This document shows positions 57,170-64,000 of a stretch of DNA of 64,000 nt, one piece after another. The position numbers and the translations under genes were made by a program. Below the pieces are notes generated by a model. The model was not told the origin of the DNA. It ran no database searches and saw only the letters and a list, made by a program, of their open reading frames with translations. How positions within the stretch are numbered: position 1 is the stretch's first letter; each line of letters begins with the position of its first letter. The DNA comes from Ancylobacter lacus (GTDB lineage: Bacteria > Pseudomonadota > Alphaproteobacteria > Rhizobiales > Xanthobacteraceae), in NCBI RefSeq assembly GCF_018390635.1, contig NZ_JAHBGE010000038.1, positions 1-64,000 on the forward strand, read 5' to 3'.

Positions 57170-58165
57170 ATGGCCGAGCCGTTCAAGGGACTGAGCTGGG
57201 ACGATTTCCGCCTCATCAAGGCGGTCGCGGACGCCCGCGGGCTGCCGGCCGCGGCGGCGCAGATGGGGGTGAACCACTCCACCGTGTTCCGCCGGCTCAA
57301 CCAGATCGAGGAGACCCTCGGCGGGCCGCTGTTCGAGCGTCACCGCACCGGCTACGCCCTCACGCCGTCGGGGGAGGAGCTTTTCGCCCTCGCGGCCCGG
57401 CTGGACGAGGAGATCACCAGCGCCGGCCGCAAGCTGGCCGGGCGCGAGCCCACCCCGGCGGGCGAGCTGCGGGTGACCATTCCCGATTCCATCATGATGA
57501 ACCTGCTGGTGCCGGTGCTCGGCGGCTTCCGCCGGCGCTACCCGGAGGTGCGGCTCGATTTCGTGCTGTCGGCGACCTCTCTGAACCTGTCGAAGCGCGA
57601 CGCCGACGTCGCCATCCGCGCCACCGACCACCCGCCGGAGAATCTGGTGGGGCGCAAGATCGCCACCATCAACTGGGCGCTCTACGGCCGCGCGCAGGAC
57701 TTTCCCAACCCGGAGGCGGTGACGTTCGAGGAGCTGGCGGCGCGCAACTGGATCGGGCTGGGGGAGAACTTCGCCCATGTGCAGGCGGCGAAGTTCCTGC
57801 ACGAGAACATCGCCCCCGAGCGCATCGTGCTGCGCATCAACTCCGTGCTCGGGCTGGCCGAGGCGATCGAGGAGGGCATCGGCATCGGCCACATTCCCTG
57901 CATGAGCGGGGATGCCCGCCCGCTGCTGGTGCGCCTCGGGCCGATCGAGCCGACCTTTTCCGCCGATCTCTGGCTGCTGACCCACCCGGACCTGCGCCAC
58001 GCCCCCCGGGTGCGGGCGTTCCTCGATTATGTCGGGGCCGAGGTCACCCGGATGCGGCGCTTCATCGAGGGCGGCTCGCGGCTGCCGGCCGCGGAGGCCG
58101 CCGCGACGGCGGGCGGCGGGGAGGACGGCGCGTCGGCCACGGCCGTGAGCCCGGCGTCAGCCTGA
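57170..58165 (+). CDS. LysR family transcriptional regulator
   Basis: 331 aa. The N-terminal HTH (DFRLIKAVADARGLPAAAAQ, then NHSTVFRRLNQIEETLGGPL) is followed by a LysR substrate-binding domain (ELRVTIPDSIMMNLLVPVLG). It probably controls the divergent dioxygenase gene in response to an aromatic compound. The ATG at 57170 begins MAEPFKGLSWDDF. The C-terminal tail is longer than usual and rich in Ala. Confidence 0.92.
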   Translation: MAEPFKGLSWDDFRLIKAVADARGLPAAAAQMGVNHSTVFRRLNQIEETLGGPLFERHRTGYALTPSGEELFALAARLDEEITSAGRKLAGREPTPAGELRVTIPDSIMMNLLVPVLGGFRRRYPEVRLDFVLSATSLNLSKRDADVAIRATDHPPENLVGRKIATINWALYGRAQDFPNPEAVTFEELAARNWIGLGENFAHVQAAKFLHENIAPERIVLRINSVLGLAEAIEEGIGIGHIPCMSGDARPLLVRLGPIEPTFSADLWLLTHPDLRHAPRVRAFLDYVGAEVTRMRRFIEGGSRLPAAEAAATAGGGEDGASATAVSPASA

Positions 58166-58228
58166 CCGGCAGGGCCGGCGTCGAGCGGCGAGCGGCGAGG
58201 CCCGGCGGTCCCCCGCGCCGGGGCGGCA

Positions 58229-58708
58229 TCACGCCTTGATGCGGGCCAGCAGGCCGTCGCGCAGGCAGGTCAGCTCATGGGTGAGCCGCTCCAGCGTGGC
58301 GGTGTCCTTCTCGAGGCAGGAGCCCATCTCCCGCGGCACGATGGCGGCCTCGGCGCGCAGGGCGCGGCCCTTCTCGGTGAGCTTCACCCGGACCTGGCGC
58401 TCATCCTCGGCGCAGCGCGAGCGCTGCACGAGACCCGACCCCTCCATCCGCTTCAGCAGCGGGGTCAGCGTGTTGGTCTCCAGCAGCACCCGGTCGCCGA
58501 TCTGGCCCACGGTGAGGCCGTCGCCCTCCCACAGCGCCACCATGACCACATATTGCGGGTAGGTGAGGCCGAGCCGGTCGAGCATAGGCTTGTAGACGCG
58601 GTTGAAGGCGTGATTGGCGGAATAGACCGCGAAGCAGAGGAAGTCGCCGAGCCGCATCGGGTCGTCGGCCACGGAGCCCTTGCCGGTGATGTCGCCCTTG
58701 TCGGACAT
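58229..58708 (-). CDS. MarR family regulator, OhrR-like
   Basis: 159 aa. The N-terminal FLCFAVYSANHAFNRVYKPM contains the conserved redox-sensing Cys of OhrR, followed by LGLTYPQYVVMVALWEGDG and the wHTH with TLTPLLKRMEGSGLVQR. OhrR represses an organic hydroperoxide reductase gene and is released when its Cys is oxidised. No ohr gene is near. The palindrome TCGCATGCGA lies 40 bp upstream of the ATG. It is divergent from a SorC gene. Confidence 0.9.
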   Translation of the reverse strand: MSDKGDITGKGSVADDPMRLGDFLCFAVYSANHAFNRVYKPMLDRLGLTYPQYVVMVALWEGDGLTVGQIGDRVLLETNTLTPLLKRMEGSGLVQRSRCAEDERQVRVKLTEKGRALRAEAAIVPREMGSCLEKDTATLERLTHELTCLRDGLLARIKA

Positions 58709-58747
58709 GACGCGCGCCAATCCCTGTTGTGTGACGAATAGATTAAA

Positions 58748-58757
58748 TCGCATGCGA
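58748..58757. promoter_or_regulatory. Palindrome TCGCATGCGA upstream of the OhrR-like gene
   Basis: A perfect 10-bp palindrome in an AT-rich patch (GATTAAATCGCATGCG), 40 bp upstream of the MarR/OhrR start. It is a likely autoregulatory site. Confidence 0.5.
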
Positions 58758-58946
58758 CCTAGTTCAAGGGCGAATCGGACATGACCGGCATGCGTTTCCG
58801 CTGCGCCGGCAAGGGATCGCGGCGGCACGTCGGTGATAAGGCACCGCCGCGGCCCGCGTCCTGCCGGACAGCCGGCCGGGCCTACGCCTAAAGTTTGATG
58901 AAGCAGGCCCGCCCCCTGTAGGATCGGCGGGCAAGCGGGGCGGACC

Positions 58947-59972
58947 ATGGCGGAAGACACGGCGAAGAGGCAGGACCCGGCGGCAGGCGCGCCGGAGCTT
59001 GGCGCGGCCGGGCGGCGCTCCTCGCGCCTGCGGCTGCGCGCGGCCTGGATGTACTATGTCGAGGGCATGACCCAGAGCGCCATCGCCGAGGCGCTGGACA
59101 TCGGCCGGGTGACGGTGGTGCGGCTGCTCGCCGACGCCCGCAGCCTCAACGAGGTGCGGATCTCGCTCAGCCGCGAGGTGGCGGAGCTGCCGCGCCTGGA
59201 GATGGGGCTGCAGAAGGCGTTCGGCCTCGCCGAGGCGGTGGTGGTGCCGCTCTCCGGCCCCGGTGCCGACCCCACCCCGGCCATCGGCGCGGCGACCGGG
59301 CAGTATCTCTCCGAGCTGATCCGCTCCGACCTCCGCATCGGCTTCGGCTGGGGCCGCACGCTGATGCGCGCGCTCGGCTTCATCGACGAGAAGACGGTGA
59401 GCAACCTCTCGGTGATCTCGCTGCTCGGCGGCATCACCAAGGCCCGGCAGTACAACCCCGCCGAATTCGCCTGGCAGTTCGCCCGGATGTTCCAGGCCGA
59501 CTGCCACCTCATCGCCGCCCCGGCGCTGGTCGACAGCCTCGACACCAAGACCGCGCTGATCGAGCGCTGCGGCCTCGGCACGGTCTACGCGCTGGCGCGG
59601 GAGATGGACGCGGTGGTGGTGAGCGTCGGCGGCATGGGCGCGCAGAGCACCGCGCGCCGGTTCGGCTTCTTCTCGGAGGCGGACTGGGCCTCGCTGGAGG
59701 CGGCCGGGGCGGTGGGCGACATCGTCTACAACTTCCTCGACCTCGAAGGCCGGCTGATCGACCACCCGATCAGCCGCCGGGTCATGTCCATTCCCATGGA
59801 GACGCTGCAGGCGACGCCGCGCCGCATCCTCACCTCCGGCGGGCCCGAGAAGACCGAGGCGGTGATCGGCGCGCTGCGGCTGCTGCGCCCGACCGTGTTC
59901 ATCACCGACGAGGTGACGGCCGCCGCCGTGCTCGCCCGGCTCGGGCTGGAGGTGGCCGCGCCGCCGGCATGA
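58947..59972 (+). CDS. SorC/DeoR-type sugar-binding transcriptional regulator
   Basis: 341 aa. The HTH (YYVEGMTQSAIAEALDIGRV) is near residues 36-60. The C-terminal sugar-binding domain (LRIGFGWGRTLMRAL, NLSVISLLGG, DIVYNFLDLEGRLI) is typical of SorC regulators that sense phosphorylated sugars or sugar acids. The DRL-like oxidoreductase gene follows on the same strand, about 100 bp downstream, and is its likely target. Confidence 0.93.
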   Translation: MAEDTAKRQDPAAGAPELGAAGRRSSRLRLRAAWMYYVEGMTQSAIAEALDIGRVTVVRLLADARSLNEVRISLSREVAELPRLEMGLQKAFGLAEAVVVPLSGPGADPTPAIGAATGQYLSELIRSDLRIGFGWGRTLMRALGFIDEKTVSNLSVISLLGGITKARQYNPAEFAWQFARMFQADCHLIAAPALVDSLDTKTALIERCGLGTVYALAREMDAVVVSVGGMGAQSTARRFGFFSEADWASLEAAGAVGDIVYNFLDLEGRLIDHPISRRVMSIPMETLQATPRRILTSGGPEKTEAVIGALRLLRPTVFITDEVTAAAVLARLGLEVAAPPA

Positions 59973-60072
59973 AGGCTCGTGCACAAAGAGAACCTTTGCC
60001 GCCGCCGCAATGTCGGCTACCGAAGAGCCGACCACGCCCTGCGCCGGACGCGCGGGGGGAGAGGAAGCGCAG

Positions 60073-61455
60073 ATGTTCTCCACCACCGGGCTCGCGCCCT
60101 TCGGCACGCCGCTGCCGGCCGGCTCCCACCCGGGCGGAATCGCCCGCACCGGCCTTGCCGCCGAGCTGGCCCGCCACACCGACGCGAAGGGCCCGATCAC
60201 GCTCGGCCTCGTCGGCGCCGGGCAGATGGGCACCGACCTGCTGGTGCAGGCCGCGCTGATGCCGGGCGTGCGGATCGGCGCGGTCGCGGTGCGCAACCCC
60301 GGCTCGGCCTTCGAGGCCGCCGCCATCGCCGGCCATTCCCGCGAGGACCTCGCCGCCGCCTCCACCGTCGCCGGCATCGACCGCGCCATCGAGGCCGGCA
60401 AGATCGCGGTGACGGAGGACTACCACCTGATGTGCGCGGCCGGGCGGATCGACGTCGTCATCGACGCCACCGGCAGCCCCAACATCGGCACCATCGTCGC
60501 GCTGGAGGCGATCCGCAACGGCAAGCATGTGGTGCTGCTCTCGGTCGAGGCGGACATCACCATCGGCCGCCACCTCAAGCAGGAAGCCCGCGCCGCCGGG
60601 GTGGTGCTCACCGGCGCGGCCGGGGACGAGCCGGCCTCGACCCTCGAACTCATCGGCTTCGCCCAGGCGCTCGGCTTCGAGATCGTCTGCGCCGGCAAGG
60701 CCAAGAACAACGCCTTCGACCGCGACGCCACGCCGGATGCCTTCGCCGCCGAGGCGGCGGCGCGCAACATGAACCCGCGCATGCTGGTGGAGTTCGTCGA
60801 CGGCTCCAAGACCATGGTGGAGATGACCGCGCTCGCCAACGCCACCGGGCTGGTGCCGGACGTTCCGGGCATGCACGGTCCCGCCGCCGACCGCGACGTG
60901 CTCGCCCAGGTGCTGTGCAGCCGGGAGGATGGCGGCATCCTCTCCCGCTCCGGGGTGGTGGACTACACGCTCGGCGCGGGCGTGGCGCCCGGCGTGTTCT
61001 GCATCGTCAAGCCGCGCCACGAGCGGGTGATCGAGCGGATGGCCGACCTCAAGGTCGGCCCCGGCCCCTGCTTCGCGCTGATCCGCCCGTTCCACCTCAC
61101 CAGCCTCGAAGTGCCGCTCTCGGCGGTGCGCGCGGTGCTGCACGGCCAGCCCGACATGGAGGTGCTGGACCGCCCGGTGGCCGAGTGCGTGGCGGTGGCC
61201 AAGCGCGACCTCGCCCCCGGGCAGGTGCTGGGCAAGATCGGCGAGTACGACTATCGCGGCTTCACCATGGCCTGGCGCGAGGCGCGCGAGGGCTTCGCCC
61301 TGCCGCTCGGCCTCGCCGAGCGGGCCCGGGTGGTGCGCCCGGTGCGCAAGGGCGAGCGGCTGACCTATGACAACTGCCAGCCCGACGACACGCTGGCGGT
61401 GACCCAGATCCGCCGCCGGCTCGACCAGGCCGACGCCCGCTTCCTCGCGGCGTGA
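60073..61455 (+). CDS. NAD(P)-dependent oxidoreductase with SAF domain (homoserine dehydrogenase-like, DRL-related)
   Basis: 460 aa. An N-terminal Rossmann motif, LGLVGAGQMGTDLLVQ, and a homoserine-dehydrogenase-like central domain (IDVVIDATGSPNIG, SVEADITIGRHLK, VEFVDGSKTMVEM) are followed by a C-terminal SAF domain (VAVAKRDLAPGQVLGKIGEY). From memory, these stretches resemble the Brucella DXR-like enzyme DRL, which makes MEP from DXP. Other members may act on sugar acids. The ATG at 60073 has GGGGAGAGGA upstream; an ATG at 60010 is possible. A SorC regulator gene lies just upstream, which would also suit sugar-acid metabolism. The substrate is not established. Confidence 0.8.
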   Translation: MFSTTGLAPFGTPLPAGSHPGGIARTGLAAELARHTDAKGPITLGLVGAGQMGTDLLVQAALMPGVRIGAVAVRNPGSAFEAAAIAGHSREDLAAASTVAGIDRAIEAGKIAVTEDYHLMCAAGRIDVVIDATGSPNIGTIVALEAIRNGKHVVLLSVEADITIGRHLKQEARAAGVVLTGAAGDEPASTLELIGFAQALGFEIVCAGKAKNNAFDRDATPDAFAAEAAARNMNPRMLVEFVDGSKTMVEMTALANATGLVPDVPGMHGPAADRDVLAQVLCSREDGGILSRSGVVDYTLGAGVAPGVFCIVKPRHERVIERMADLKVGPGPCFALIRPFHLTSLEVPLSAVRAVLHGQPDMEVLDRPVAECVAVAKRDLAPGQVLGKIGEYDYRGFTMAWREAREGFALPLGLAERARVVRPVRKGERLTYDNCQPDDTLAVTQIRRRLDQADARFLAA

Positions 61456-61494
61456 CGCACGGCGCGGGCGCGGCGGGCGGCCGGCCCGCCGCCG

Positions 61495-61761
61495 TCAGGC
61501 TCGGCCGGCCAGCGAGGTGAGGGTCTCCAGCCGCTCCGCCACCTCGGCGAGGGCGTCGGCGAGCTGGCGCACCTGATCGGGCTTCAGCACGAGCTGCAGC
61601 GCGGGAATCGGTTCGCCCGGCTTCGGCGCGGTGGTGCCGATCTCCAGCCGCAGCCCGGCCGCTTCCTGCCCGAACAGCGCGGTGGTGAAGCCGAACAGCG
61701 GCCACACCTTGAGATGGCCCTGTCCGTCGGTTTCCCAGTCCTTAAAGGCGTCGCTCATCAT
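61495..61761 (-). CDS. Hypothetical small protein
   Basis: An 88-aa protein beginning MMSDAFKDWETDGQGHLKVW and continuing with GFTTALFGQEAAGLRLEIG and QLVLKPDQVRQLADALAEVA. GGGAG lies upstream of the double ATG. I do not recognise a family. It converges with the DRL-like gene (stops 39 bp apart). Confidence 0.65.
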   Translation of the reverse strand: MMSDAFKDWETDGQGHLKVWPLFGFTTALFGQEAAGLRLEIGTTAPKPGEPIPALQLVLKPDQVRQLADALAEVAERLETLTSLAGRA

Positions 61762-62064
61762 CTGTCTCCCGGCGCGACCGGAGGGCCGCTGTTGCGCGAG
61801 CAGTAGCATTGCTGACACGATCGCGCGGCAGGCTTTTTGCCGCCGGTCCCGCGCGAGGCGCCGGCTACCGCCCTCGGCCGCGCCGGAACCCGCGGCACGG
61901 CACAGGCGAGAGGCGGCGACGGCCTGGGAAGACCCGCGCCGCGGCGCGGCGAGAAGCCGGATCCCGCGCCAGTGGCGCGCGACCACGTCCCCGAAGTCCC
62001 TTGCCGATCGGGCGCAACGATCGCCCGGCCGGCGCGTTCACGACGGCAGCACTGGGAAGACGCC
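61762..62064. other. Intergenic region between two small genes
   Basis: 303 bases, no supported gene. It separates the leftward 88-aa gene from the rightward 54-aa gene, so it should hold both promoters. I see no clear -35/-10 pair or dyad. Confidence 0.3.
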
Positions 62065-62229
62065 ATGGACACGCCCACCCGCAAGGCCCTCGAACTGCTT
62101 CTGGAAATCGCTGAGGAGCGCCGCATCCACGAGGCGGAAAAGCCCGACCCCGACTTCGCCGCCCGGCTGGAAGCGGCGATCGCGCAGGTGCGCGGCCTGC
62201 TGGGGGTGCTGGGCGACGCGGCGAGCTGA
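62065..62229 (+). CDS. Hypothetical 54-aa protein
   Basis: A small acidic, helical protein (KALELLLEIAEERRIHEAEK, then LEAAIAQVRGLLGVLGDAAS). GGGAAG precedes the ATG at 62065 at good spacing. No family is recognised. It could be a small coiled-coil adaptor. Confidence 0.5.
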   Translation: MDTPTRKALELLLEIAEERRIHEAEKPDPDFAARLEAAIAQVRGLLGVLGDAAS

Positions 62230-62376
62230 CAGGCGCGGCCGCCGGACGGCAGCGGCACCCCTAAGGGGCAGCCCGTCCGCCCGACCCGGCGCACCGGAGC
62301 GAACGAACGGGCAAGGAACCGCCGCTCCCGCAGCGCGGGGGCGGAGCCGGCACGGCGTCGCTCGACGGGGCGCCGC

Positions 62377-62568
62377 TCAGCGGCTGGAGCGGGCGTTCGC
62401 GGTTTCCTGCTGCAGGATCGCCGCCGCGCCGTTCTCGGCGGTCTGGCTGAGATAGGCGTTGCGACCTTCGGTCAGCCGCGAGGTGGTGGCCGCCTCGGCA
62501 GCGGAAGCGCCGAACGCCGCGGCAGCAACGATCAGAAGAGCGGAAGCGGTCTTGAGGTTGATCATCAT
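62377..62568 (-). CDS. Small exported protein
   Basis: A 63-aa protein with a clear signal peptide (ASALLIVAAAAFGASAAEA, cleavage after AEA) and a short mature part (TTSRLTEGRNAYLSQTAENG). GGGAG precedes three successive ATG codons (62571, 62568, 62565), so the exact start is uncertain. Mature length is about 42 residues. Function unknown. Confidence 0.7.
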   Translation of the reverse strand: MMINLKTASALLIVAAAAFGASAAEAATTSRLTEGRNAYLSQTAENGAAAILQQETANARSSR

Positions 62569-62710
62569 CATTCTCCCTGTTTGAAGGTCGATCTCGGCTC
62601 GACATCGACAATGACAATGTATCTCCGCCCCCTCCTGCACGTTATCGACTTGATGTTTCATCGAAACAGCCATGGATGTGACCGGACACATACAGGCGTA
62701 TAGGGCGAAA

Positions 62711-62743
62711 GCCGGCCCGCCTGCGCGATACAGGCGGGCCGGC
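62711..62743 (-). terminator. Terminator of lon
   Basis: GCCGGCCCGCCTG (62711-62723) pairs with CAGGCGGGCCGGC (62731-62743) around CGCGATA. On the minus strand TTTCGCCC follows. It begins 8 bp after the lon stop. Its arms match the palindrome at 1727-1746. Confidence 0.8.
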
Positions 62744-62750
62744 CCGGCCC

Positions 62751-64000
<1,250 letters not shown>

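Noticed and set aside
54889-58239. Very long plus-strand open frame across several genes
   Set aside because: It crosses the esterase and dioxygenase genes in antisense and the lysR gene out of frame; no family features.

Overview
The window is one uninterrupted piece of a high-G+C (about 70% by eye) bacterial chromosome. Several features point to an alphaproteobacterium of the order Hyphomicrobiales (Rhizobiales). These are a CcrM-type GANTC methylase, an F0 ATP synthase cluster separate from F1 with both b and b' subunits, the HDAC-xseB-dxs-tlyA and mutY-DUF721-dsbA gene neighbourhoods, and a GAAC-N7-GAAC LexA-type box. A Xanthobacteraceae relative (Ancylobacter/Starkeya-like) is my best guess, but that is inference. 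Most of the window is housekeeping chromosome. I found no rRNA, tRNA, CRISPR array or intact insertion sequence.

Layout. 0.2-4.8 kb: hisS, a phosphonate pair (FAD amine oxidase plus phosphonoacetaldehyde hydrolase) and a quinone reductase, all leftward. 4.85-6.96 kb: a visibly AT-richer island holding one defence-type ATPase-TOPRIM gene broken by an in-frame TAA. 7-24.5 kb: cell-wall and peptidase genes, a membrane HTH/TPR protein, an omega-aminotransferase, hrpB, an orphan Flp-like pilin, a CBS-domain hemolysin-family protein, aroC, an HTH-fused ribB, a VWA protein, an RNA m5U methyltransferase, DUF1097 and tlyA. 24.5-34.6 kb: dxs, a membrane lipase-like gene coupled to an ICMT-like methyltransferase, the small DUF1272/DUF1284 pair, xseB, a histone-deacetylase-family gene, sua5, a SleB hydrolase and a Tat-exported carbonic anhydrase. 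34.7-41.3 kb: the F0 operon atpI-B-E-F'-F, then smc. 41.5-48.5 kb: Lrp regulator, EamA transporter, FUSC protein, ccrM, CsbD, mutY, DUF721 and dsbA. 48.5-50.2 kb: 1.7 kb of repeat-rich non-coding DNA. 50.2-64 kb: VOC protein, a radical SAM enzyme behind a LexA-type box, a glycosyltransferase, moaB, a zinc metallopeptidase, an esterase, a ring-cleaving dioxygenase divergent from LysR, an OhrR/MarR regulator divergent from a SorC regulator with a DRL-like SAF-domain oxidoreductase, small unknown proteins, and the 3' part of lon.

How the genes fit together. Isoprenoid supply is represented by dxs and possibly by the DRL-like oxidoreductase. Riboflavin synthesis carries an unusual N-terminal DNA-binding domain with palindromes upstream. 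DNA maintenance is represented by smc, ccrM, mutY, xseB and the LexA-boxed radical SAM gene. Several candidate operators (4.8, 11.2, 18.6, 52.6, 57.1 and 58.7 kb) lie directly upstream of the genes they would control.

The most notable items are the nonsense-interrupted OLD-like ATPase/TOPRIM gene, the HTH-RibB-degenerate RibA fusion with its palindromes, the LexA box on the radical SAM gene, the 287/310-bp repeat array at 49.0-49.9 kb, and the DRL-family protein.
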